Assembly (NCBI RefSeq): GCF_010727325.1
Contig: NZ_AP022565.1
Location: 4,898,001 to 4,962,000, forward strand
Source: Mycolicibacterium alvei
GTDB taxonomy: Bacteria > Actinomycetota > Actinomycetes > Mycobacteriales > Mycobacteriaceae
Length of the DNA stretch: 64,000 bases
Reading direction: 5' to 3'
The notes below the pieces were generated by a model that ran no database searches, was not told the DNA's origin, and saw only the letters and a list, made by a program, of their open reading frames with translations. Positions 26,750 through 34,354 of this stretch are shown here, piece after piece (position 1 is the stretch's first letter; the number at the start of each line of letters is the position of its first letter). The position numbers and the translations under genes are program-made.

Positions 26750-29237
26750 CGGCCTCGATGATGTTGAGCCGCGCGGCCCGTCGCGCCGGCGGCACCGAGC
26801 CCAGCAGGCTGATCGCCAGCGCTCCGAGCGTGAACACCAGGGCCATGGGACTGGGCCGGAACGTGACATTGAAACTCATGATGTCCCCGCTGACGAGGCT
26901 GAACAGCCACTGATCGATCAGCCCGATCAGCAGGCCCAGGATGCCGCCCACGATGCCGATGGCCGCCGCCTCCGCCAGCACCATGGCCAGCGCGTAGCGA
27001 CGGCTGGATCCCATCGCCCGCAGCACCCCGATCTCGCGCCGCCGCTCGAGTACGGACAACGTCAGTGTGTTCAGCAGCGCGACCGCGGCGACGAACACCA
27101 CGATGATCCACACCGCGTTGGCGATCAGCATGCTCTGGTGCAACGGAGCTTCCAGACCAGCCAGCGCGGAGCGTCCGTCGTAAGTGTGGTTCGGCGCGGG
27201 GACGACGTGACGGATGTTGGCCAGCAGGCGTTCGGGGTCCGTGCCCTTGGCCGCGGTGACCTGTAGCGTCGTCGACCCCGGCCGGTCGTACCAGGTGCGC
27301 ATCTGATCGAGACTCATTCCGACGGTGCCGATCACCGTGGAGAAGTAGGGCACCAGGGCCAGCACCTTCGCCTGCTGCGGGCCGTGCGGTGTCTGCAACT
27401 GCAGGTCGTCGCCGACCCCGACGTCGAGGGTCTTGCCCAGATTCTGCGAGAGCACCACGCCACGGCCGGCCAGCACGTCGGCGCGGGTCTGGTCGTCGAG
27501 GGCACGGAAGAGGGCATCGTGGCTGCCGGGGGCGAAGCCGTCGAGCATGACGCGGGTGCCGCCGACGACGGCGAAGCCCAGGGCCCCTTCGGTGACGTTC
27601 GCGACCCCGGGCACTTCGGTGACGTTCTGGGTAAGGCCTTGGGGCAGAAGATCAGTGGGGTACTGATCGGGTGAATTGGCGCTCACCCAGACGTCGACAT
27701 CGGCGACGGGGGCGAACACGTCACGGGCCGAGCGGATCATGTCGTTGTTCGTCCCGGTGATCACCACGGTGGTGACGACGGCGATCAGCACGGTCATCAC
27801 GGTGGCCCACACCCGCCTCGGCGCACGCTCCACCGTCGCCGCCGCCAGCGCCCCGGCCGATCCGAACAGGCGTGCCACCGCGGCGGTGGCCGTGACGATG
27901 GGCCCGGCCAACGCGAAGCCGAGTGCGATCTGTGCGGTGAACAGGGCTGCGATCGCGACGAACGCCATGGAACCCGGTTGGTAGAACACGATCAGGATCG
28001 CCGCCGCCAGCACCGCCACGGCCGCGATGCCGGTGGTGATGCGCAGCCAGCGCGGAACGTTGTCGGCCGCCGACACCCCGACCGGGGCCAGCGCCTCGAT
28101 CGGCGACACCTTGTACACCTGCCGGGCCGCCATCGCCGACGCCGCCACACTGGTCAGTACCGTGGCCGCGATCGCGACCGGGATCGCGTAGCTGGGCAGC
28201 CAGTACTCGATGCGGGCTTCGAGGCCCTGCGTCACCGTCGGGGGCAGCCGTCCGATTGCCAGGCGGCCCAACGCGATTCCCAACAGTGATCCGATGGTGC
28301 CGCCGATCAGCCCGAGGATCGTGGCCTCGGCCAGCATGTCGCGGACAATGGTGGTGCGCCGGCCGCCGATGGCGCGCAGCATCGAGATGACCGGGCGGCG
28401 TTGGGCGATCGCCATCGTCATCGTCGTGTAGATCAGGAACGCGCCGACCACCAGGGCGACCGCCGCGCCCATCAACGCCATGTAGTTCATCAGCTTGACG
28501 CCGTCGCCGGCGCGGGCCGCCCGTGAACTCGGGGCGGCGACCAGGGCCCGGCCGTTCACCGCCGCGGTGACCTGCTCTCTCACCGTGTTGAGATCCGCGT
28601 CCGGTGTGGTGGTGATCAGGATCGAGTCGAGCTGTCCTTGTCGTCCGGTGACGTTCTGCGCCAACGGAAGTGGGGCCAACACGTAGTGGCCGCCGTTGAG
28701 ATCGGCGAGCTGTTTGCCCTCCAGGACCTCGGTGACGGTGACCGAGCCCGAACCGAGCTGGAACGTCTCGCCTTTCGCGTGCCCGACGCCGGGTCCGACG
28801 CGGACGCCCTCTTGTGCCGTCGGGGATTGGACGTCCACTCCGACGGCATCTTTCAGGGCGCCTTCCAAGGCACGGCTGCGGTCGTCGGCACCGAACAGCA
28901 GCACCGGTTCGGTCGCGGTGGGGGCGGACATCCGGATCATCGGGGCGGCGGTCGCCACACCGGGAACCTTGGCGACATCGGCTGCTACCGACTCGGGAAA
29001 CCCCGCGTCGGTGACACCCGAGACCTCCAGCGCGGCGATGCCGGCGACGCCGTCCGCGAGCCGGTTGACCGATCCGGTGATCGACCCGAAGATGCCGAGG
29101 ATCGCGACGAGATACATTGCCGACACGGCCATTACGGCGATCGAGGCCAGCGTGCGCCGTCGGTGCACGGTGAGCTCGCGCAGGCTGAACACCCGGAGCC
29201 GACTCGCTGCCGCCCCTATCGCGAGGTGGGGTTTCAC
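26736..29237 (-). CDS. ABC transporter permease, MacB/FtsX family (double length)
   Basis: The 833-residue protein has two FtsX domains: a leading helix (near 35), an extracellular domain, three helices (near 260-380), more helices near 400-490, a second extracellular domain, and three final helices (from about 710: LIANAVWIIVVFVAAVALLNTL ... ALVFTLGALAISLLGSVPPARRAARLN). This duplicated form is common for actinobacterial exporters of peptides, lipids or drugs. It overlaps the ATPase gene by 4 nt. Cargo unknown. Confidence 0.92.
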   Translation of the reverse strand: MKPHLAIGAAASRLRVFSLRELTVHRRRTLASIAVMAVSAMYLVAILGIFGSITGSVNRLADGVAGIAALEVSGVTDAGFPESVAADVAKVPGVATAAPMIRMSAPTATEPVLLFGADDRSRALEGALKDAVGVDVQSPTAQEGVRVGPGVGHAKGETFQLGSGSVTVTEVLEGKQLADLNGGHYVLAPLPLAQNVTGRQGQLDSILITTTPDADLNTVREQVTAAVNGRALVAAPSSRAARAGDGVKLMNYMALMGAAVALVVGAFLIYTTMTMAIAQRRPVISMLRAIGGRRTTIVRDMLAEATILGLIGGTIGSLLGIALGRLAIGRLPPTVTQGLEARIEYWLPSYAIPVAIAATVLTSVAASAMAARQVYKVSPIEALAPVGVSAADNVPRWLRITTGIAAVAVLAAAILIVFYQPGSMAFVAIAALFTAQIALGFALAGPIVTATAAVARLFGSAGALAAATVERAPRRVWATVMTVLIAVVTTVVITGTNNDMIRSARDVFAPVADVDVWVSANSPDQYPTDLLPQGLTQNVTEVPGVANVTEGALGFAVVGGTRVMLDGFAPGSHDALFRALDDQTRADVLAGRGVVLSQNLGKTLDVGVGDDLQLQTPHGPQQAKVLALVPYFSTVIGTVGMSLDQMRTWYDRPGSTTLQVTAAKGTDPERLLANIRHVVPAPNHTYDGRSALAGLEAPLHQSMLIANAVWIIVVFVAAVALLNTLTLSVLERRREIGVLRAMGSSRRYALAMVLAEAAAIGIVGGILGLLIGLIDQWLFSLVSGDIMSFNVTFRPSPMALVFTLGALAISLLGSVPPARRAARLNIIEAVSVE

Positions 29238-29941
29238 CCCGGCACCACCGACATCTCGTCGGAGCCGAGCCGCCCGTCCTGCAGGGTGATGATCCGATCG
29301 GTGGCCGCCGCGGCCTCGGCGTTGTGGGTCACCATCACCACCAGGCGGCCGAGGCCCTCCTCGTGGGCGACCTCGGCCAGCAGGGTCAAGATCGCCGCAC
29401 CCGTCGTCGAATCCAGGTTGCCCGTCGGTTCGTCGGCGAGGATCAGCGGCGGGTCCATCATCATGGCGCGGGCCACCGCGACGCGTTGCATCTGGCCGCC
29501 GGACAGTTCGGACGGCCGATGCTCGGTCCGATTACCCAGGCCGACCCGGTCCAATAACTCCACGGCCTGCGGTTTGACCTTGCCGAGCCGGACCCCGTCG
29601 AGCAGCTTCGGGACGGCCACGTTCTCCCAGGCCGACAGCGTCGGCAACAGGTTGAAGAACTGGAAGACGAACCCGACCCGGTGGTGACGGAACGCCGACT
29701 GCTGCTCGTCGCCCAGGCGCCCGATCTCCTCGCCATCGAAGGTGATCGAGCCGGAATCGGGGGAGTCCAGTGCGCCGAGCAGGTGCAGCAGAGTGCTCTT
29801 ACCCGCGCCCGAGGGCCCGATGATCGACACGAACTGCCCGCCGTTGAGGTGGAGGCTGATCTCGTCGAGAGCGCGGACGATCTGGCCGCCGACCTTGTAC
29901 TCGCGCACCACGTCGCGCAGTTCGATGGCCAGTTCGGGCAT
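29234..29941 (-). CDS. ABC transporter ATP-binding protein (LolD/MacB type)
   Basis: The 235-residue ATPase has Walker A IGPSGAGKSTLLHLLG (about 41-56), Q-loop FVFQFFNLLPTLS, signature LSGGQMQRVAVARAM, Walker B LILADEPTGNLD and the switch MVTHN. It powers the permease coded just downstream through a 4-nt overlap. FQFFNLLPTLSAWENV is typical for the MacB/LolD/FtsE group. Confidence 0.95.
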   Translation of the reverse strand: MPELAIELRDVVREYKVGGQIVRALDEISLHLNGGQFVSIIGPSGAGKSTLLHLLGALDSPDSGSITFDGEEIGRLGDEQQSAFRHHRVGFVFQFFNLLPTLSAWENVAVPKLLDGVRLGKVKPQAVELLDRVGLGNRTEHRPSELSGGQMQRVAVARAMMMDPPLILADEPTGNLDSTTGAAILTLLAEVAHEEGLGRLVVMVTHNAEAAAATDRIITLQDGRLGSDEMSVVPG

Positions 29942-30092
29942 CGCAGCCTCCCGGGAGTCGGGATATGCGCAGCCTACGCCGGGTCATGTCGCCTATCTGG
30001 GCGAACCTGCGCGTCTGCTGCCCCGACTCGGCGCGTTTTGCGCACGCTCGGTGGCATCGAGCAGTCAGAACGGGCTTCCACCATGGCCACGG

Positions 30093-30155
30093 CGCCGGTT
30101 TCGACCCCAGGGTCGCGCCGCCTCGATTTGCACGACCCAGGTGTCGAAACCGGCG
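30093..30155. repeat. Inverted repeat, copy 2 of a dispersed palindrome
   Basis: Left arm 30093-30115 (CGCCGGTTTCGACCCC...GGTCG) and right arm 30133-30155 (CGACCCAGGTGTCGAAACC...) pair at 21 of 23 positions around a 17-base loop. It is related to the element at 8573-8637. It abuts the 3' end of a degraded gene fragment. Confidence 0.75.
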
Positions 30156-30289
30156 TCACTGTGGCGACGAACCACAGCGGCTGCGCCGGCGACCCAGACA
30201 TTGCGCACCCAATCCGAGTGCTCGCCGTAGTTCAGCACCGCCGAGACGGACTTGTCATCGACGAAGGCCATGACCGGGGTTGATCGTCT
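30156..30289 (-). pseudogene. Fragment of a deazaflavin (F420)-dependent nitroreductase-family protein
   Basis: Minus-strand translation gives RRSTPVMAFVDDKSVSAVLN followed by YGEHSDWVRNVWVAGAAAVV, which matches the central part of the DUF385/Ddn-like family (TPV..., YG...DWVRN...AG). Neither the N-terminus nor the C-terminus is present. This is a remnant of about 45 codons between the ABC ATPase and the hemerythrin gene. The rest of the 29942-30296 gap holds the inverted repeat and nothing else that I can see. Confidence 0.5.
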
Positions 30290-30296
30290 GTGTCGT

Positions 30297-30995
30297 TCAG
30301 CCGAATACCCGGCGCTCGAATCGCCGGTGCCGCAACGCCATCAGCTTGATCAGGGCCAGTAGCACCGGGCTGACTTCGTCGGTCAGCGCGGCCCGCTCGT
30401 CATCGGTCATCACCGCCAGCGTGCGAGGCCCGTCGAAGGACAACCGTCCGCCCCGTTGAGCGGCCTTCTCCACCATGGCCCAGTTGGCAACTGCGACGTG
30501 CCGCCGGATCACCGGGAACAACTCGCGCTCCTCGTCGGCGATGTGGTCGCGCAGCATGGTGTGCAGTTCTTGGAGCGCGGCCTTCAGCGGGATCGCGGCA
30601 ATGTTGTGGCCGCCCGACTGCCGAAACGAGTTGGCCAAGGCGCGTATCCCGTCGAGACGAGGATCGAGCGCCGTGTGGTCTTCGGTCAGTTTGGTCAGGT
30701 CCACATTGCTCCCGGCGGAGGCTTTGATGACCGGCCACAACACCTGGTCCTCGAGCCTGTGATGGTGGTGGATGGAGTCGCACAACAGATCGACATACCG
30801 CGCCAGTGCCTGCGCGCGGTTGGGTGCGCACAGGATGCGCCCGTCGGCGATTTCCTCGGTCAACTCTGCGACCCGGCCGACATCGGTGATCATTGCGCGG
30901 TGGGCCAGGGTGATGCCCAGAAGATCAGGTGCGGGGTCGCCGTCGTGGCGTGGCGTGACCCGAATGGATGTTGTCGGCTGAGTGGGGCTTTCCAT
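30297..30995 (-). CDS. Hemerythrin HHE-domain protein
   Basis: The 232-residue protein has a di-iron hemerythrin-like four-helix domain: LAHRAMITD, SIHHHHRLEDQVLWPVI (HxxxE), LTEDHTALDPRL and LRDHIADEERELFPVI. Mycobacterial HHE proteins have been tied to nitric-oxide and redox stress. A C-terminal helical extension ends RHRRFERRVFG. It stands alone, upstream of the tRNA. An independent, shorter HHE gene is at 40511. Confidence 0.9.
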   Translation of the reverse strand: MESPTQPTTSIRVTPRHDGDPAPDLLGITLAHRAMITDVGRVAELTEEIADGRILCAPNRAQALARYVDLLCDSIHHHHRLEDQVLWPVIKASAGSNVDLTKLTEDHTALDPRLDGIRALANSFRQSGGHNIAAIPLKAALQELHTMLRDHIADEERELFPVIRRHVAVANWAMVEKAAQRGGRLSFDGPRTLAVMTDDERAALTDEVSPVLLALIKLMALRHRRFERRVFG

Positions 30996-31112
30996 GCGCC
31001 TAGCGTGACGGGTGGCACTTGCGGCGGACTTGGCGTCGGCTTGTGATGCGGGGCAATCTAGCTCAGGGCGTGGCCGGTGGCGACCCCGTGGCCAGGTACG
31101 GTGCTACCGATC

Positions 31113-31186
31113 GCCCCCATAGCCCAATTGGCAGAGGCAGCGGACTTAAAATCCGCCAAGTGTCGGTTCGAGTCCGACTGGGGGCA
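31113..31186 (+). tRNA. tRNA-Leu (anticodon UAA)
   Basis: The cloverleaf folds well: acceptor GCCCCCA pairs with TGGGGGC, anticodon stem GCGGA/TCCGC with loop CTTAAAA (anticodon TAA at 31147-31149), and T-arm GTCGG-TTCGAGT-CCGAC. The discriminator is A, and CCA is not encoded. The variable arm is only five bases (CAAGT), unusual for a leucine tRNA, which normally has a long arm. The 3' half served as the integration site for the element that follows. Confidence 0.94.
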
Positions 31187-31187
31187 C
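31161..31187 (+). other. attL-type core at the 3' end of tRNA-Leu
   Basis: These 27 bases (T-arm and 3' acceptor strand of the tRNA) recur at 33277-33303 with one mismatch (T at 31168, G at 33284). A 3' tRNA segment repeated at both edges is the normal result of tyrosine-integrase insertion that restores the tRNA. Confidence 0.85.
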
Positions 31188-31233
31188 CGTGTCGATTGTG
31201 GCATCGTGGCTGGTAGAAGCCATATCGCGGCGT

Positions 31234-31992
31234 CTATCCGGCGGCCTGAGCGCGCTTTGCCCACATTTTGCCCACAGTCTCATCTAATTTGTCGGCAACC
31301 CCAGTGAGGTCGTCATCGAATAAGTCGGCGTACACGTCCAATGTCATCGCCGCCGAGGAGTGTCCGAGCATTCGCTGAATCACCTTCACGTTGGCCCCGG
31401 CTGAGATCGCCAACGACGCCGCGGTGTGCCGCAGCGCGTGCGCCGTAACACGCGGGACTACCGGTGTGGTCGGTTCCTTGCCGCCCTTGCTTTCCTTGGC
31501 CCTGGCCGCGGTGGCGGCGGTCTGGCAGCGTCCGACCGAACCGGACAGCCAGGAATCGTGTGACGACGGGGGACCGAGGTGGCCACCGTCGCGGGCCGGC
31601 CAGATCAGGTCACCGTGCTGCTTGCCCCGGCATGTCTTCGCCAGCTCGTCAACGACGAACGCGGGCAACACAACCGTGCGTTCCTTGCCTGACTTCAGCG
31701 TGCCCAGGTGGACATCAGCGCCGACCGCGACAGCGTTCTCGTGAAATACCACTTTGCGTTTGAGGAAGTCGAAGTCACCGACCCGCAGCGCCGCAGCCTC
31801 GCCCCAGCGCAGGCCGGCCGTTCCGAGCAACAACACCAGCGACAGGTACCGGCCCGACTCCACGGCGAGCACCTGGAGCTGCTCGGCGGTCAAATAGATG
31901 TTCTTCCGCTTGGACCGGGCCGGGAGCTTCACGCCCCGAGCCGCGTTGCGCGCCAAGCACGCGGCAGCAGCCCGCGTGTTCGAGGCGGTCAC
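31234..31992 (-). pseudogene. Tyrosine integrase, catalytic domain only
   Basis: The 252-residue product has all catalytic residues of a tyrosine recombinase: GLRWGEAAALRVGDF (first Arg near 62), LKSGKERTVVLP, AHALRHTAASLA (HxxR), MLGHSSAAMT and the nucleophile Tyr in LDVYADLF. The usual N-terminal arm-binding domain and most of the core-binding domain are absent: homology starts at about LARNAARGVKLP near 31965 and the frame opens at ATG 31992. Full integrases are about 370-400 residues. It lies next to attL, as expected, but can hardly act alone. Confidence 0.85.
31258..31276 (+). repeat. Paired TGCCCACA sites, left end (putative integrase arm sites)
   Basis: TGCCCACA occurs at 31258-31265 and 31269-31276, exactly 11 bp apart, 71 nt from the att core and within the integrase C-terminal codons. 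The same doublet with the same spacing lies at 33179-33197 near the right end. Arm-type sites for tyrosine integrases have this arrangement. Confidence 0.6.
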
Positions 31993-32065
31993 CGGTCACA
32001 CTGTCGGCAAGGTGGAGCTGATTGACGAAGACGACACAGTGATCCGGACGCGCTCAGCCGAGTAG
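31976..32065 (+). pseudogene. C-terminal end of an unidentified plus-strand gene
   Basis: An open plus-strand frame encodes VFEAVTGHTVGKVELIDEDD then TVIRTRSAE and a stop at 32063-32065. The composition looks protein-like, with an acidic then basic end, but no start or upstream part exists; upstream it would be antisense to the integrase. It is most simply the tail of a gene joined to the integrase by deletion. Family not recognised. Confidence 0.35.
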
Positions 32066-32555
32066 GTGGCCGAATCCCTCAGCCGGCAGGTGATAGCGCA
32101 GTGCCCAGCCGGGCTTGTTGTGGCGCAGACAGTCGCGGATCGCGTCGGCCTGCTGATCGTGGGGCGCATCGGTCAGGCCGGCGTCGCAGAGGATGATCCA
32201 GCCCATGTGTGCGTCGCCGAACGTGCCGATCGTGCCAGCCTTCACGTTGGTGGACGGCACCTGGTCGACCAGTCGGCGCATCTCGACTGTCTCCTCGTAC
32301 AGGTGATCGCGGCACTGGCGCCATCGAGCAGCCAGTCGATCGCGTCGCGCACTGCGGACACGATGTCATGAGGGATCGGGTAGTGCGCCGCGGTGATCGC
32401 ATGCAGGAGATCGTAGAGAGCAAAGAATGGCTCTCCGCCGTGCAGAGCATTGAATATGACACTGCGCCGTCGTCGAGGCAGGGATCAGCCGCGTCGGCGA
32501 GTGCCTCGGCGATGTCGTAAGGGTCAGGTGGTGCGGTGTTCACGTCGTCTCTCAT
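32054..32555 (-). pseudogene. Unidentified gene broken by two frameshifts
   Basis: Joining three minus-strand frames gives one continuous protein of about 165 residues. The first part is 32555 to about 32460 (MRDDVNTAPPDPYDIAEALA ... DDGA). The second is about 32460 to 32315 (IFNALHGGEPFFALYDLLHA, then HYPIPHDIVSAVRDAIDWLL). The third is about 32315 to 32054 (QCRDHLYEETVEMRRLVDQV ... FGDAHMGWIILCDAGLT ... NKPGWALRYHLPAEGFGHLL). The original start overlaps the NADAR stop in ATGA, so the two were an operon. Function not recognised. Confidence 0.7.
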
Positions 32556-33106
32556 GGTCGGCGATCGGAGCCCGATGGGTAACGAATATCAGCCGAGCAG
32601 GAAGGGGCGCGTTTCAAACGCGACCCTTGTGGATTTGAAATCGCAAGCCGCATCCGGATGACCATCAGGATGACGCCGAGCGCGTTGTCGCCGGGGACGT
32701 CGCGGTGTTCGTCGCAGGTGCAGGTTCCCCAGGTTTGGTCGTGCCAGGTGTTGCCCTCCACCAGGACGGTGCCCGCCGTGGCGATCAGCTTGTGGGCGAG
32801 ATCGGGGTTGTGGGTGAACTTGGCGGTGAGGATGTCTTCCATGGCCGCGTACTTGCGGGTTCCCCAGTGGTCGACGAGCGGCGCCGCGGCCGCGATGGTC
32901 TTGGCTTCATTCGGGTCTTCGGTTGCGAGGATCGCGGCGATCGCGGCCTGGTCGTCGGTCTTGGCGGCCATGTATGCGTGCTCACTCGTCGGGAACAGAT
33001 GGCCACGGTGTGGCGTCACCGCGGGGTAATGGTTCGACAGGAAGAAATGCTCACCGCGGAACCGATCGATCACCGGCACCAGTAATCTGTCACTCGTTCC
33101 CGCCAC
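32552..33106 (-). CDS. NADAR-domain (YbiA-like) protein
   Basis: The 184-residue product from GTG 33106 matches the NADAR family. Seen are IDRFRGEHFFLSNHYPA (the F-SN stretch), HLFPTSEHAYMAAKTDD (conserved Glu-His of the active site, as in YbiA PTSEHYFQA), and GNTWHDQTWGTC (D-x-x-WG). NADAR proteins are N-glycosidases; some remove ADP-ribose from guanosine and serve as antitoxins of DarT-type DNA ADP-ribosyl transferases, others act on riboflavin intermediates. It lies inside the tRNA island; no DarT-like partner is left. The last 30 residues after VILMVIRMRLA are not family-like. Confidence 0.8.
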   Translation of the reverse strand: MAGTSDRLLVPVIDRFRGEHFFLSNHYPAVTPHRGHLFPTSEHAYMAAKTDDQAAIAAILATEDPNEAKTIAAAAPLVDHWGTRKYAAMEDILTAKFTHNPDLAHKLIATAGTVLVEGNTWHDQTWGTCTCDEHRDVPGDNALGVILMVIRMRLAISNPQGSRLKRAPSCSADIRYPSGSDRRP

Positions 33107-33178
33107 GGCACCCAACCTAGCTGTCGCTGTCAACGCGACGATCCGGGATGGACTCACCAGTCCGTCCCATTCATTCAC

Positions 33179-33197
33179 TGCCCACATTCTGCCCACA
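33179..33197 (+). repeat. Paired TGCCCACA sites, right end (putative integrase arm sites)
   Basis: TGCCCACA occurs at 33179-33186 and 33190-33197 with an 11-bp period, 79 nt before the right att core. The orientation and spacing are those of the left-end doublet at 31258. Confidence 0.6.
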
Positions 33198-33276
33198 GTT
33201 ACAGATACTGTCAGTGATCTACGGTGATGCCTTTGGTCAGGTAAACCCGCTGTGGGGCAGTCGATCTGGGCCGCTA

Positions 33277-33303
33277 TGTCGGTGCGAGTCCGACTGGGGG
33301 CAC
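33277..33303 (+). other. attR-type copy of the tRNA-Leu 3' end
   Basis: This is a 27-base copy of 31161-31187 with one mismatch in the T-loop. There is no tRNA 5' half here, so it is not a tRNA gene but the outer edge of the integrated element. Confidence 0.85.
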
Positions 33304-33356
33304 ATCAACACCAACGGCCACCCGTACTCGGGTGGCCGTTGGGATCGCAGGCAGCG

Positions 33357-34214
33357 TCAGCCCTTGTCGAGCAGCCGCTCGATGTTGTTGACGCCGAACG
33401 GGGTCATGCCGGACTTCTCGTCACTGGCAAGCACGATGAACCCGGGGCCCTGGTGGTTCTTGGTGATCAGCAGGGTCTCGTTGTTCATGCCCACATCGGC
33501 GCCGGCCTTCTTCAGCGGCGCGACGATCTGGGTGTTCAGCGCGGCGAAGAAGTTCTGGTCGATGTTGTCGGTGTTCCACGCCCGGTAGCCGCGGGGGCTG
33601 GTCTCGATCGGGCCCTTCTCGGTGTGGCCGCGCACCCCGATCACCGAGGTCTTCCAGGCCTTCTCATCCTTGGTGACCTTGTGGTTCTTGACGGCCTGGT
33701 CGATGTCGGCGCGGGCGGTCGGGTCGAGCAGGGTCACGTGGATGTGCAGCTGGTCCTGGCCGCGGTTGTCGGCGGAGTTGATGCCCAGTGCCCAGTCCGG
33801 AGCCTGACCCTGGTTGCCCGGCGGCAGGATGCTGGCCTGCTCGAAGGCGTCCTTGAAGTAGTGCGGAGCGTTGGCTTCCAACAGGTTGTCGCATTCGATG
33901 CCGGTCTCGCGGGCCGTCGGGATCACCAGCAGATCGGTCAGCTGCGCGGGGTGGTGTCCTTGCCGGACCGCGTAGCCGCGGGACTTGTCCCCGCCGGGGA
34001 ACACGACGTCGATGGCGCCGTCCTTGTGCTTGGGCGTGGCGTACCTGACGTCCTTCCAGAGGTCGACGTTGTCGTGCACGTTCCCGCACGGACCGAACTC
34101 GGTGGCCTGTGCGCCGGCGGTCGGCGCGACGACGAGTCCCATCACCGGCACAGCCGCTGCGGCGGTGATGAGTGCGAAGCGACGGGCGAAACCGATGCGG
34201 TTGGTGGTGGTCAT
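33357..34214 (-). CDS. cdh: CDP-diacylglycerol pyrophosphatase, exported
   Basis: The 285-residue protein has a signal peptide (about residues 1-36, cut near AGAQA) and the Cdh domain (CDP-DAG hydrolase, HIT-like fold). The catalytic HxH motif appears in GQDQLHIHVTLLDP, with WALGINSADNR before it and FVAxAL-like NFFAALNTQIV after it. It hydrolyses CDP-diacylglycerol to phosphatidate and CMP. M. tuberculosis has a homologue, Rv2289. It begins 54 nt after the island and is transcribed alone. Confidence 0.9.
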   Translation of the reverse strand: MTTTNRIGFARRFALITAAAAVPVMGLVVAPTAGAQATEFGPCGNVHDNVDLWKDVRYATPKHKDGAIDVVFPGGDKSRGYAVRQGHHPAQLTDLLVIPTARETGIECDNLLEANAPHYFKDAFEQASILPPGNQGQAPDWALGINSADNRGQDQLHIHVTLLDPTARADIDQAVKNHKVTKDEKAWKTSVIGVRGHTEKGPIETSPRGYRAWNTDNIDQNFFAALNTQIVAPLKKAGADVGMNNETLLITKNHQGPGFIVLASDEKSGMTPFGVNNIERLLDKG

Positions 34215-34354
34215 GTGGTGTCCCCTCGGGTGGGTGTCGGTGTGTTGAAAACACCATCCCGTTTGAGAGCCACCGAGTCTGTCCGCTGGTCAGACGATGA
34301 ATCACCGGAATCGCGGGTCCCCCGATCGGGGGAACGGTCCTACGATCGATCGGT

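Larger units (their letters stand above)
31188..33303. mobile_element. Decayed integrative element in tRNA-Leu, about 2.1 kb
   Basis: The element is bounded by a 27-bp tRNA 3'-end direct repeat. It contains, from the left, a tyrosine integrase lacking its N-terminal part, a stray plus-strand gene end, a gene with two frameshifts, and an intact NADAR gene. Paired TGCCCACA repeats sit about 70 nt inside each end. No replication, packaging or transfer genes remain, so it is a remnant of a prophage or genomic island reduced by deletion. Confidence 0.85.

Noticed and set aside
33277..33303. Second tRNA gene at the right island edge
   Set aside because: Only the T-arm and 3' acceptor strand are present; no 5' half or anticodon arm precedes it.
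33154..33303. NADAR gene starting further upstream, even inside the att core
   Set aside because: The frame is open to 33303, but homology begins only after the GTG at 33106; the upstream part is intergenic and holds the arm repeats.
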